Shown: positions 51,928-60,510, counted from the stretch's first letter. The stretch: 64,000 bases of DNA from Rhizobium sp. 11515TR (GCF_002277895.1 NZ_CP022998.1:3143501-3207500); one strand, 5' to 3'. The notes: generated by a model not told the origin, from the sequence alone. A program made the numbers and translations.

Positions 51928-52860
51928 ATGTCTCATCCCATGTTCAAGCTCGCGCATATTTCCGATGTTCACCTTGGTCCACTGCCACGTCTTTCGATCA
52001 GAGAACTCGCCTCCAAACGCATTACCGGATTTGTGAACTGGCACCGAAACCGGCGCAAGCATCTTTTTGGGGATACGCTCGATGTCCTTCTTGACGACAT
52101 CAAGGCGAGGCAGGCCGATCATCTGGCCGTAACCGGCGATCTCGTCAACCTTGCGAGCAGCATGGAGATCCAGACAGCGGCCGCATGGCTGAAGACTGTC
52201 GGCGATCCTCTCCATACATCAGTCGTTCCCGGCAATCACGATGCCTACGTGCCCGGCGCCTACGAAAAGGCCATGCGCTCCTGGTATCCCTATGTCCGCG
52301 GCGATGAGGCTCCCGCCGAATGGCAGGAGGACAAGCGCATTTTCCCCTATCTGCGCGTCCGAGGTCAGGTCGCTATTGTGGGATGCTCCACAGCCGTCGC
52401 CACCCCACCCTTTGCCGCAAGCGGCTTCTACTCCTCACGCCAGGCCCGCGAGACGGTGAATATCCTGCGTGCAGCCGGGGATGCCGGGCTCTTCCGTGTG
52501 GTCATGATCCATCACCCGCCCATTCGCGGGGCAACCAGTTTCTACAAGCGGATGATCGGCATTCGCCGTTTCGCGGCCGTCATCTCGACTGGCGGCGCCG
52601 AACTTGTCCTGCATGGCCACACACATCTCAACACCTTGCATTGGCTGCGCGGCCATATGGGCCCGGTCCCGGTCGTCGGGATTGCCTCAGCATCGCAAGG
52701 GGTCGGCGGATTGAAGCCGCGCGCTGCCTATAATCTCTTCACCATCGCCGGCCGTCCTGGTGCCTGGGAACTGAAGGCGGAGCGTTATAGCCTCAGCGAC
52801 AGTGGCAGCGGCGTCGACCCCGAAGGCCTCGATATTCTGGCGACATGGGGAGCCTTTTAG
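51928..52860 (+). CDS. Calcineurin-like metallophosphoesterase
   Basis: The start at 51928 gives 310 residues. All five metal-site blocks are visible in order: LAHISDVHLGPL, VTGDLVNLAS, VVPGNHDAYVPG, MIHHPPI and LVLHGHTHLNTLH. This is the calcineurin-like (MPE) superfamily, which includes phosphodiesterases acting on cyclic nucleotides, lipids or nucleic acids. No targeting signal is seen, so it is probably cytoplasmic. The substrate cannot be inferred. It is divergent from the NUDIX gene. Confidence 0.92.
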   Translation: MSHPMFKLAHISDVHLGPLPRLSIRELASKRITGFVNWHRNRRKHLFGDTLDVLLDDIKARQADHLAVTGDLVNLASSMEIQTAAAWLKTVGDPLHTSVVPGNHDAYVPGAYEKAMRSWYPYVRGDEAPAEWQEDKRIFPYLRVRGQVAIVGCSTAVATPPFAASGFYSSRQARETVNILRAAGDAGLFRVVMIHHPPIRGATSFYKRMIGIRRFAAVISTGGAELVLHGHTHLNTLHWLRGHMGPVPVVGIASASQGVGGLKPRAAYNLFTIAGRPGAWELKAERYSLSDSGSGVDPEGLDILATWGAF

Positions 52861-53249
52861 CGTCGTTGTGCGCATCGTTTCGGTAGCGTTTTCTAAGATA
52901 CGGAGCTACAATCGAAGCATTGGAATCTCGAAATGCGGGACGGATTTTGAGGTCGCGACAAGGAGCACCGCAATGCCGGCTTTCGAAGCCCGTATCCGGC
53001 AGGGTTGCTGCTTCTTGGAAGGCTCGGGCCAGCGCCGGGACAGTACCGGCTGACACATTGTGGGATTACTGCAGTGAGAATGACAGTCAAGCGCGCGGGT
53101 GCTTTTGAAGACTTGCGAAACGGCACGGAAATGGTTCATACCAGTACAGGACAATTATTCCGCTCGCATCACCTTTCTTACGGGGAAGGCTGTCCATCGC
53201 GGAAGCAGATTGTCGATGTAACAACCTCCAACGCCTTCCTGGAACGATC
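52861..53249. other. Intergenic region before the ECF sigma gene
   Basis: No certain gene lies in these 389 bases. One short frame (52973-53053) has AAGGAG seven bases before an ATG and would encode 26 residues (MPAFEARIRQG at its start), but the sequence shows nothing familiar. I saw no clear GGAAC-N16/17-CGTT type ECF promoter. A GGAAC near 53242 overlaps the sigma gene start and is too close to be used. Confidence 0.4.
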
Positions 53250-53762
53250 ATGCCAACGCCGGTAGCAGCCATTGATATCAGACGCGATCTGGTCGGCCTT
53301 CTTCCGAAGCTTCGCCGTTTTGCGGTGACGCTGACCGGCGATCTCGCCGAGGCGGACGAGCTTGTTCAAAACGTCTGTCAGCGCGGCATAGCCAAGTTCC
53401 ATCTTTGGAACAGCGGCGGCAAGCTGGAAAGCTGGCTCTATACGATGGCCCGGCATCAATGGGTCGATGAGGCGCGACGCCACAAATTGCGCCCCGCCGC
53501 AAAGGGCAGTGCACTAGAACAGGGCGAGCCGATATCCGGCACCCATTTAAATCTTGTAGAAGCCGGCGAAGCGCATCGTCTCGTCACATCTTTGCCAGAA
53601 GGTCTTGCCAGTGTCTTCCTGCTGGTCGACGTCGAAGGGCACAGCTACAAGCAGGCCGCCGACGTCCTCGGCATCCCTTTGTCGGCAGTGATGTCAAGGC
53701 TCTCCAGCGCACGCCTTTACCTTGCCTCCCAGGGTCATAGTCGCTCGCCTCGAAGGTTTTAA
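53250..53762 (+). CDS. ECF-type RNA polymerase sigma factor
   Basis: The 170-residue product has sigma region 2 with LPKLRRFAVTLTGDLAEADELVQNVCQRG and KLESWLYTMARHQWVDEARRHKLRP. Region 4 (EGLASVFLLVDVEGHSYKQAADVLG followed by IPLSAVMSRLSSARLYL) has the helix-turn-helix. Region 3 is absent, as in ECF sigma factors. It is followed three bases later by a gene for a membrane anti-sigma factor, so together they form a stress-response pair. The ATG at 53250 has GGAAC upstream but not a strong ribosome binding site. Confidence 0.93.
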   Translation: MPTPVAAIDIRRDLVGLLPKLRRFAVTLTGDLAEADELVQNVCQRGIAKFHLWNSGGKLESWLYTMARHQWVDEARRHKLRPAAKGSALEQGEPISGTHLNLVEAGEAHRLVTSLPEGLASVFLLVDVEGHSYKQAADVLGIPLSAVMSRLSSARLYLASQGHSRSPRRF

Positions 53763-53765
53763 GCA

Positions 53766-54605
53766 TTGCAGGACATGAAGAAAACGCCGCTCGAAGTCCG
53801 CTTGTCCGCCTTCATGGATGGCGAGACGAGCCGCGAAGAAAAAGAAGAGCTGGAAAAGCTTATCGCCTCGGATCCGAACGCGCGACGTATTTTCGATGAG
53901 CTGAAGCATGGCTCCGATGTCGGTCGCAAGGCTTTTGACGAGGTTTTGAAGGAGCCGGTGCCGCTCGCGCTCGTTCGCTCCATCAAGAGCACTCAGCCTC
54001 CGAAGAACCGAGATCCCTCTCCCCGCCTCACCCGGCAATCGTTGAAGCTGGCGCCCACGGGCAAGCAATCGCTGGCCGCGGCTCTCATCCTGTTCGCCGT
54101 CGGCGGCGGCATCGGTTATCTTTTCGGCGTGCAGCCCGCTGACGTCCCAGCAAACCCTCCGCCGACCCAGACACAGGCTATGACACGCAACTGGCTGGAT
54201 GATATCGCCGCCTATCACCGCATCTATTCGCGCCAGCCGCAGCGTATGGTCGAGCTGCAGGCAAGCCAGCTGGACGAAATCGCCAAGTGGCTGGTGAGCA
54301 CGGTCGGCGTCAAATTCAATTTTCCGGACCTTGCTGCCGATGGTCTCGTCTTCCAGGGCGCGCGCATGTCCATCGCAGCCGGCAAGCCAGTCGGCCAGCT
54401 GATCTACAAGAACCTCGACGGTGATGTCGTCGCCATCTGCTTTACCAAGACGGACGGCGTTGCCGACGACGATTTCAGCGAAACCATCAAGGACGATATC
54501 AGCATCGTATCCTGGCACCGCAACGGCACCACCTATGCGATCGTCGGCCCTTCCTCGGATGCAATGCTCGATCAGATCGCCAATCGGGTATCCTCGGAAA
54601 TCTGA
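53766..54605 (+). CDS. Membrane anti-sigma factor
   Basis: This 279-residue protein has an N-terminal cytoplasmic domain with LEVRLSAFMDGETSREEKEELEKLIASDPNARRIFDEL, which resembles the sigma-binding domain of anti-sigma factors. One membrane helix follows (SLAAALILFAVGGGIGYLF, about residues 101-119). A periplasmic domain has the family motif NWLDDIAAYHRIYSRQPQ and SIVSWHRNGTTYAIVG. The zinc-binding HxxxCxxC of the usual ZAS type is absent. The TTG start at 53766 has GAAGG at a suitable distance; the ATG at 53775 would have a poor one. It lies three bases after the sigma gene. Confidence 0.88.
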   Translation: MQDMKKTPLEVRLSAFMDGETSREEKEELEKLIASDPNARRIFDELKHGSDVGRKAFDEVLKEPVPLALVRSIKSTQPPKNRDPSPRLTRQSLKLAPTGKQSLAAALILFAVGGGIGYLFGVQPADVPANPPPTQTQAMTRNWLDDIAAYHRIYSRQPQRMVELQASQLDEIAKWLVSTVGVKFNFPDLAADGLVFQGARMSIAAGKPVGQLIYKNLDGDVVAICFTKTDGVADDDFSETIKDDISIVSWHRNGTTYAIVGPSSDAMLDQIANRVSSEI

Positions 54606-54705
54606 CTGATATCCCATCCGTTTTGCGGCTTGCGGCTGCCAGCCGATCGGTGGATAATGGGCAGCGACAACCGCATGAGCTCGATAGTCTTGCTGGAGTT
54701 TCGAC

Positions 54706-54909
54706 ATGTCCGATGTTCTGCTGACCATTCCTGAAATCGACAGACGTATCGCGGCGATAAGGGAAAACCTTCGCGAACTGATCGAGCAGGCAGCAGCCTT
54801 TTCCGGCGCCGCCGACGAAGAACGGACGTCTGAGCGGATAGCCGAGCAGGAAGAAGAGCTCGAGCGTCTGACGAAGCAGCGCGATGAGCTTGCCAAGGGC
54901 AAGGCCTGA
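54706..54909 (+). CDS. Small coiled-coil protein
   Basis: The 67-residue product begins MSDVLLTIPEIDRRIAAIRENL, followed by RELIEQAAAFSGAADEERTSERIAE, and ends in QEEELERLTKQRDELAKGKA. Heptad-like hydrophobic spacing suggests a coiled coil. CTGGAG lies upstream of the ATG. It is a small protein of unknown function, probably conserved in rhizobia, and it is not clearly linked to the sigma/anti-sigma pair, from which it is separated by 100 bases. Confidence 0.72.
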   Translation: MSDVLLTIPEIDRRIAAIRENLRELIEQAAAFSGAADEERTSERIAEQEEELERLTKQRDELAKGKA

Positions 54910-55178
54910 GCAAAACTCACCATTGAAGCACATATGCTTGGACGAGCTCGACGCGAGCCTTGGAAAGAACGGCACTCGCCCTTCGATGTCGAACGATCAC
55001 GATACAATTGCTGCTGACATCGGCGCCGATACACGCTATAGAGGTTGTACCGACCCATGAGGAGAGCACTCTGATGAAAAATCACGGCACAGGAAACCAC
55101 CGCTGAAAGGCAGTGCCGTGAAGGGCTGCTTTATCGGCCCGACCATCAGATTGATTTCTTCGCCCGTGGAGGGCACTC

Positions 55179-57023
55179 ATGTTTCGTCGCTTTGAAGAGC
55201 TTGTCGATCCGTTTCAGGATCATGACGAGCCGCAGCCATCACCCAAGGCCTGGCGCTATCTCCTAACCAATCTTCGCCCGTTTCGCACGGTCGTGGCGAT
55301 GAGCCTTGGTCTAACCGTGATCGGCGCCATCATCGAGATCTGGCTCATCGGCTATTCGAGCCGGCTGGTGGACGATCTCGCCGCCGCCCGACAGGATGAT
55401 TTCTGGACATCCGAAGGAGGCGGACTGCTGGCCGCCGCCGCCCTCGTCCTGATCGGACGGCCTCTTGCCGGCTATCTCCGCGAAAGCCTGGATGACATCG
55501 CGTTCCGGCCGAATGCCGAGACGCTGTTCCGTTGGCGGGCTCACCGTCGTGTCCTTCGGCAATCGGTCAGCTGGTTCCGTCAGGACTTTTCCGGGTGTAT
55601 CGCCAGCCAGGTGCGCGACATAGGCACGGCAGCAACGGGCGCGGCCTATCAGGTCCTGCACACGCTTTCCTTTGTCACGATCTATGTCGCCGGCTCGCTC
55701 TGGCTGATGGCCTCGATCGACTCGCGCCTCATCTGGCCCTTATTGGTCTGGCTTCTCTGCTATCTCGGCCTGATGGCCTATGTCATCCCTCGCCTGCAGA
55801 AGGCTTCCGCACAATACCAGGGCGCCTATGCGGAGCTGACGGGCATGTTGGTGGACAGCTATGCCAATCTCGATCTCATCAAGCTTTTTGCCGATGCAAA
55901 AGCGGAAGACAAGGAAGCCCGCCGTCGTTTCTCGCAAGCCCGCGAAACATTCGTCCGAGTGCAGAGACTCGAGGTGCTGGTCAATTCGAGCATGCTGTTT
56001 CTCGGCAGCTTCCTCATTGTCGCGCTCGTCGGCTATGCGGTCGTGCTGTGGCAGTCCGGCGGCGCACCGCTAGGACTGATCGCGGCATCGCTCGCCTTGA
56101 GCTTCCGTATAACCGGCATGGCCGAATGGATGCTGGATGCGGTGTCGTCGCTTTTTGCCCATCTCGGCGTCATGCGGCAGTCACTGCTGACCGTCTCGCA
56201 GCCGCTTGCGATTGCCGATATGCCGGACGCCAAGCCGCTTGCCGTCACCAAGGGTGAGATCGTCTTCCGGAAGGTCACGCACCGCTACGGCAAGGAAAAT
56301 GGGGGGCTCGACGCCATCTCGCTTCGAATTATGCCCGGCCAAAAGGTCGGTCTTGTCGGTCGTTCCGGCACCGGGAAATCGACCCTGGTCAACCTGCTGC
56401 TGCGCTTCTTCGATCCGGAAGCCGGCATCATCGAAATCGACGGCCAGGATATCCGGCAAGTGACGCAGGATAGTCTGCGCCGCCAGATTGCCGTGGTCGG
56501 CCAGGAGGTATCGCTCCTTCACCGCTCCATCCGCGATAACATCGCCCATGGCAATCCCCGCTTTTCGGAGCATGCGATTCTCGCTGCGGCCGACAAGGCT
56601 GCCGCCAGCGATTTCATCGCGGGCCTGCGGGATCAGGAAGGAAGAACCGGCTTCGACGCTCACGCCGGCGAACGCGGCGTCCAGCTCTCCGGCGGTCAGC
56701 GGCAGCGCGTCGCGATTGCCCGTGCTATCCTGAAGGATGCCCCGATCCTGGTGCTCGATGAAGCAACCTCCGCCCTCGATTCCGAAGTCGAAGCCGAAAT
56801 CCAGGAAACGCTCTATAGCGTCATGGAAGACAAGACGGTGATTGCCGTTGCCCATCGTCTGTCGACCATCGCACGCATGGACCGCATTGTCGTGCTCGAC
56901 CACGGCCGCATCGTCGAGGACGGCACGCATGCAGAGCTGATCGCCCAAAGCGGCATCTACGCAACGCTGTGGTCGCACCAATCCGGCGGCTTCATCGAAG
57001 AGGACGAGCCAGCGGCCGACTGA
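55179..57023 (+). CDS. ABC exporter (fused permease-ATPase), copy 3
   Basis: This is a 614-residue half-transporter. A permease domain (about residues 20-330) is followed by an ATPase domain with Walker A GRSGTGKSTLVNLLLRFFD, signature LSGGQRQRVAIARA, Walker B ILVLDEATSALD and an H-loop in AHRLST. The end is LWSHQSGGFIEEDEP. The family and the ending are the same as in the two copies at 30-35 kb. The Walker A here reads GTGKST rather than GAGKTT, so this copy is the most divergent of the three. The substrate is not known. A strong terminator follows, between it and the convergent leuA. Confidence 0.93.
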   Translation: MFRRFEELVDPFQDHDEPQPSPKAWRYLLTNLRPFRTVVAMSLGLTVIGAIIEIWLIGYSSRLVDDLAAARQDDFWTSEGGGLLAAAALVLIGRPLAGYLRESLDDIAFRPNAETLFRWRAHRRVLRQSVSWFRQDFSGCIASQVRDIGTAATGAAYQVLHTLSFVTIYVAGSLWLMASIDSRLIWPLLVWLLCYLGLMAYVIPRLQKASAQYQGAYAELTGMLVDSYANLDLIKLFADAKAEDKEARRRFSQARETFVRVQRLEVLVNSSMLFLGSFLIVALVGYAVVLWQSGGAPLGLIAASLALSFRITGMAEWMLDAVSSLFAHLGVMRQSLLTVSQPLAIADMPDAKPLAVTKGEIVFRKVTHRYGKENGGLDAISLRIMPGQKVGLVGRSGTGKSTLVNLLLRFFDPEAGIIEIDGQDIRQVTQDSLRRQIAVVGQEVSLLHRSIRDNIAHGNPRFSEHAILAAADKAAASDFIAGLRDQEGRTGFDAHAGERGVQLSGGQRQRVAIARAILKDAPILVLDEATSALDSEVEAEIQETLYSVMEDKTVIAVAHRLSTIARMDRIVVLDHGRIVEDGTHAELIAQSGIYATLWSHQSGGFIEEDEPAAD

Positions 57024-57037
57024 TGTGCAATAAAAGT

Positions 57038-57063
57038 GTCCCCTCGAACACGAGGGGACCTTT
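57038..57063. terminator. Bidirectional terminator between ABC exporter copy 3 and leuA
   Basis: GTCCCCTCG (57038-57046) pairs perfectly with CGAGGGGAC (57051-57059) around the loop AACA. The right side continues into C-TTT, and the left side is preceded by AAAA, giving T residues on both strands. It sits between two convergent genes. Confidence 0.85.
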
Positions 57064-57093
57064 CAAATCAGAACTGTAGCAAAAACCTAAGCC

Positions 57094-58800
57094 TTAGGCC
57101 GCCTTGACTGCAAGCACCCGGTTTGCCGCCGATACGATCGCCTCGAGAGACGCCGCGACGATATTGGTGTTGACGCCGGCGCCGAAAAGCTTGCCGCCCG
57201 GATAGGAAACCTCGACATAAGAGATCGCCGCGGCGTTGGAGCCGTGCTGGAGCGAATGCTCGGAATAATCCTCGACCGACATCGGAATGCCGAGATAGAT
57301 CGAGAGCGCATTGATGAAGCCATCGATCGGGCCGTTGCCGCGCCCTTCGATACGCTTTACCTCGCCATTGTCGGTGATTTCGGCCGCGACGATGCGCTGC
57401 CCCTTGTGCTCGGGATCGGCGAAGGTGTGGTGGTCGACGAAGCGGAGCCGCGCGTCGGGCTGCGTCACATAGCGCTCGATGAAATGCTCGTAGATGCGCT
57501 TCGACGGCAATTCCTTGCCTTCCTCGTCGGTGATCCGCTGGATTTCCTCGCGATATTCGACCTGCAGATTGCGCGGCAGGTTCAAGCCGTAGTCCTGCTG
57601 CATGATATAGGCGATGCCGCCCTTGCCGGACTGCGAGTTGATGCGGATGATCGCCTCATAGGTGCGGCCGACATCCTGCGGATCGATCGGCAGGTAAGGC
57701 ACTTCCCAGACCGGATCGTTGGCGACCTTGGCGGCCTTCATGCCCTTGTTGATCGCATCCTGATGCGAGCCGGAGAAGGCGGTGTAGACCAGTTCGCCGA
57801 CGTAAGGGTGACGCTCGCCGATCGCCATCTGGTTGGAATATTCGAAGACTTCTTTCATGCGCTCGATATTCGAGCAATCCAGCTCCGGATCGACGCCCTG
57901 CGTGAACATGTTCAATGCCATGGTGACAACGTCGACATTGCCGGTGCGCTCGCCATTGCCGAACAAGGTGCCCTCGACGCGGTCGGCGCCGGCCATCAGC
58001 GCCAGCTCGGCAGCAGCAATGCCCGTGCCGCGGTCATTGTGCGGATGCAGCGAGATGATCAGATTCTCTCTGTTATCGAGATTGCGGCACATCCATTCGA
58101 TCTGGTCGGCATAGATGTTCGGCGTCGCCATTTCGACCGTCGACGGCAGGTTGATGATCAGCTTGTTATCAGCCGTCGGCTTCACGACGTCGATGACAGC
58201 GTTGCAGATTTCCAGCGCCACATCGAGCTCGGTGCCGGTGAAGCTCTCCGGCGAATATTCGAAGCGATAGCCGCCACCGGCCTTGGCCGCCATGTCTGTG
58301 ATCATCTTGGCCGCATCGACGGCGATCTGCTTGATGCCTCGCACATCCTTGGCAAACACGACGCGGCGCTGCAATTCGCTAGTGGAATTATAGAAATGCA
58401 CGATCGGCTTGTTGGCGCCTTCCAGCGCCTCGAAGGTGCGGGTGATCAATTCCGGGCGGCACTGGACGAGAACCTGCAGCGACACATCGGCAGGCACGTT
58501 GCCCTGCTCTATACACCAGCGGGCGAAGTCGAAGTCGGTCTGCGAAGCCGAGGGGAAGCCGATCTCGATTTCCTTGAAACCCATATCCAGCAGCAGCTGG
58601 AACATACGCGCCTTGCGGTCATGACCCATGGGATCGACGAGGGCCTGATTGCCGTCGCGCAAGTCGACCGAGCACCAGATCGGCGCCTTGGTGATGGTCT
58701 TGGACGGCCAGGTCCGGTCGGGAATATTGATCTGCGGATAAGCGCGGTACTTTACCGTCGCTTCGGGCATGCCTTTTGGGGAATGGCTGTTCGCGTCCAT
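57094..58800 (-). CDS. leuA: 2-isopropylmalate synthase
   Basis: LeuA condenses acetyl-CoA with 2-oxoisovalerate, the first step of leucine synthesis. The 568-residue product has APIWCSVDLRDGNQALVDPMG, with the metal-site RDGNQ motif, then GFKEIEIGFPSASQTDFDF. LHPHNDRGTGIAAAELALMAGADRVEGTLFGNGERTGN carries the His ligands. A C-terminal regulatory domain follows from about residue 440. This long form (LeuA type 2) is the common one in rhizobia. It is preceded by a leader peptide gene and attenuator-like hairpins. AAGGAAGAG is the ribosome binding site. Confidence 0.97.
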   Translation of the reverse strand: MDANSHSPKGMPEATVKYRAYPQINIPDRTWPSKTITKAPIWCSVDLRDGNQALVDPMGHDRKARMFQLLLDMGFKEIEIGFPSASQTDFDFARWCIEQGNVPADVSLQVLVQCRPELITRTFEALEGANKPIVHFYNSTSELQRRVVFAKDVRGIKQIAVDAAKMITDMAAKAGGGYRFEYSPESFTGTELDVALEICNAVIDVVKPTADNKLIINLPSTVEMATPNIYADQIEWMCRNLDNRENLIISLHPHNDRGTGIAAAELALMAGADRVEGTLFGNGERTGNVDVVTMALNMFTQGVDPELDCSNIERMKEVFEYSNQMAIGERHPYVGELVYTAFSGSHQDAINKGMKAAKVANDPVWEVPYLPIDPQDVGRTYEAIIRINSQSGKGGIAYIMQQDYGLNLPRNLQVEYREEIQRITDEEGKELPSKRIYEHFIERYVTQPDARLRFVDHHTFADPEHKGQRIVAAEITDNGEVKRIEGRGNGPIDGFINALSIYLGIPMSVEDYSEHSLQHGSNAAAISYVEVSYPGGKLFGAGVNTNIVAASLEAIVSAANRVLAVKAA

Positions 58801-58916
58801 GGTCTCGTCTCTTCCTTTCCCGTCATTTTATCCCGCGTCTTAGCCGATCGGATGCGGCTTGGCGATGACAAATGCGGACCCTTTGCGGGTAAGCTGTCGA
58901 TTTTAGGGTAAGTCGC

Positions 58917-58960
58917 GAGGAGCGATGGCCAGCGGGCTTTTCGGCCGCCGGGCGCTCCTC
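58917..58960 (-). promoter_or_regulatory. Attenuator-like hairpin between leuL and leuA
   Basis: On the minus strand GAGGAGCG (58960-58953) pairs with CGCTCCTC (58924-58917), an 8-bp outer stem, with a GC-rich interior. Its 5' arm covers the leader peptide stop codon. A second alternative pairing exists: CCTTTG at the end of the leader with CAAAGG further down (around 58882). No strong T run follows, so it may act on Rho or on translation rather than as a simple terminator. Confidence 0.6.
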
Positions 58961-59084
58961 AAAGGACCCGGCAACCGCGCGTAAGGCCGAGGAGGAGAAG
59001 CGAAGTAAGGGCGCGCGTATTGTCACGCAGGGCAACGCGCCCACGTGCAATCTGTTCGGAAATCTTTGCGCTATTCAGCTTCAT
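58959..59084 (-). CDS. leuL: Leucine leader peptide (attenuator)
   Basis: An ATG at 59084 opens a 41-codon frame. The N-terminus is basic and polar (MKLNSAKISEQIARGRV). Near the end it has Ser-Leu-Leu-Leu-Leu-Gly-Leu, five leucines in six codons (CTT CTC CTC CTC GGC CTT), then a short RGCRVL end. This is what a leucine-sensing leader peptide needs: at low leucyl-tRNA the ribosome would stall there. The stop is 158 bases upstream of leuA. A CTATAA -10 ends eight bases before the ATG, so the mRNA would begin at or within a few bases of the AUG, as known for rhizobial trpL. No ribosome binding site is visible. Confidence 0.8.
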   Translation of the reverse strand: MKLNSAKISEQIARGRVALRDNTRALTSLLLLGLTRGCRVL

Positions 59085-59092
59085 GGCCGCGC

Positions 59093-59120
59093 TTATAGCC
59101 GCCGGATCAAAAAGAAGCAA
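59093..59120 (-). promoter_or_regulatory. Promoter of leuL-leuA, near-leaderless
   Basis: On the minus strand TTGCTT (59120-59115), 16 bases and CTATAA (59098-59093) form a promoter whose -10 matches CTATAT at five of six positions. Transcription would start near 59085-59087, essentially at the leuL AUG (59084). Confidence 0.55.
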
Positions 59121-59128
59121 CCCCTCGC

Positions 59129-60313
59129 CTACTTCTTCAGCATCTGCACGCCGCGCGACAGGGCCAGCATCAGCCCGCCGGCGATCAGCCCCCAAAAGGC
59201 TCCGGAGATGCCGCCGAAGGAAACACCCGATGCCGTCACCAGAAACGTGATGGCGGCGGCTTCGCGCGATTCCGGCTGCTGGAATGCGTTCAAGGCGGAG
59301 TTGGAAAGCGCACCGACCAGCGCCAGACCGGCAACGGCCTCGATCAGAATCGGCGGCGCCAACGCCACGAAAGCTGTGACGGCACTCGCCAATAAACCGA
59401 AGACGATATAGCCGACGCCGGCGACGATCGCCGCCCAATAGCGCCTTCCGGGGTCGGCATGGGCATCCTGCCCGGCACACATCGCTGCAGTGATCGCCGC
59501 GAGATTGACAGCATGGCCGCCAAAGGGAGCGGCAAGCAGCGAGAAAAGGCCGGTCACGGCAAACAGCGGACCCGGCTTGGGATCATAATCGTGCACCTTC
59601 AACACCGCGATGCCGGGAATGTTCTGCGACGCCATCGTCACGATGAACAGCGGCAGCGCGATCGACACGATGCCGGCAAGCGTGAAGATCGGCTTCACGA
59701 ATTCGACGGTCGGCAGCAGCGAATGCTCGAGCGAGGCGAAGGCACCATCCGGTATCTTCACGCCGAAGGCCAGCACCAGGGCAAAGGCCGCAAGCGCAGC
59801 CGGCACCGCCCATAGCCGCTTGAACGACCCGACGACGATCCAGGCAAGGATGATCGGCAGGCCGAAGGCAGGATTGAAGGCGATCGCCTTCACCGGCGCA
59901 AAGCAGAGGCCGAGCAGAACGCCGGCCAGCATGGCATTGGCAAGCGGCGCCGGGATCGAGGCAACGGCACGACCGAAAGGCCGGAACAGCCCGGCAACGA
60001 CGATCAATATGCCACAAATGAAAAATGCACCAACAGCCGCCGGGAAGCCGCCCTCGATCGCTCCGGCGCTCGCCAGCAGTGCGGCTCCTGGCGTCGACCA
60101 GGCAATGCTGATCGGAAGCCTTGTCGCCACGCTGAGCACGATCGCGCAGAGGCCCATCGCCACGGAAAGCGCCGTCAGACCGGAGGCAGCCTGCGCATCC
60201 GTGGCGCCCACCACCTGCAGGCCGTGGAAGACCACGGCGAAGGAACTGGCAAAGCCGACGAAAGCCGTAAGGCACCCCATGAACAGGCTTTGAACGGAAA
60301 AATCTTTGAGCAT
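59129..60313 (-). CDS. BenE family benzoate/proton symporter-like protein
   Basis: The 394-residue product has about 12 membrane helices and the BenE pattern: GLTALSVAMGLCAIVLSVATRLPISIAWSTPGAALLA (the WSTPGA motif), ALPLFIVTMASQNIPGIAVLKVHDY, and APFGGHAVNLAAITAAMCAG. BenE proteins carry benzoate-like aromatic acids with protons. The rhizobial substrate may differ. No benzoate catabolic genes are adjacent. It lies upstream of leuA on the same strand, but leuL has its own promoter in between. It is divergent from the DeoR-family operon. Confidence 0.9.
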   Translation of the reverse strand: MLKDFSVQSLFMGCLTAFVGFASSFAVVFHGLQVVGATDAQAASGLTALSVAMGLCAIVLSVATRLPISIAWSTPGAALLASAGAIEGGFPAAVGAFFICGILIVVAGLFRPFGRAVASIPAPLANAMLAGVLLGLCFAPVKAIAFNPAFGLPIILAWIVVGSFKRLWAVPAALAAFALVLAFGVKIPDGAFASLEHSLLPTVEFVKPIFTLAGIVSIALPLFIVTMASQNIPGIAVLKVHDYDPKPGPLFAVTGLFSLLAAPFGGHAVNLAAITAAMCAGQDAHADPGRRYWAAIVAGVGYIVFGLLASAVTAFVALAPPILIEAVAGLALVGALSNSALNAFQQPESREAAAITFLVTASGVSFGGISGAFWGLIAGGLMLALSRGVQMLKK

Positions 60314-60475
60314 GGCGATAGAGACTCGAAGAGCGCAGAAGGATCGATTGAACCCGCATGGAGCATCACAAGCATCGGGCGTGCAAGTGCTGTTTTCGCG
60401 CGAAACGACAGTCTCGCTGCATAATCACTTGCGGATTATATCCTCCTCAAGAGGAATTGTGCACAAATGCGCACA

Positions 60476-60502
60476 TTGACTCTCTTGTTTATACACGATA
60501 AT
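60476..60502 (+). promoter_or_regulatory. Candidate promoter of the DeoR-MFS-VOC operon
   Basis: TTGACT (60476-60481), 15 bases, then GATAAT (60497-60502). The spacing is short. Transcription would start near the ATG at 60511, so the deoR message may be leaderless. TGTGC (60459-60463) and GCACA (60471-60475) flank it on the upstream side as a small dyad. Confidence 0.35.
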
Positions 60503-60510
60503 GCATGATT

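Noticed and set aside
57244..58911. A 555-codon plus-strand frame opposite leuA.
   Set aside because: It is the antisense of leuA, a well-matched gene. The composition is that of a shadow frame in GC-rich DNA, without a ribosome binding site.
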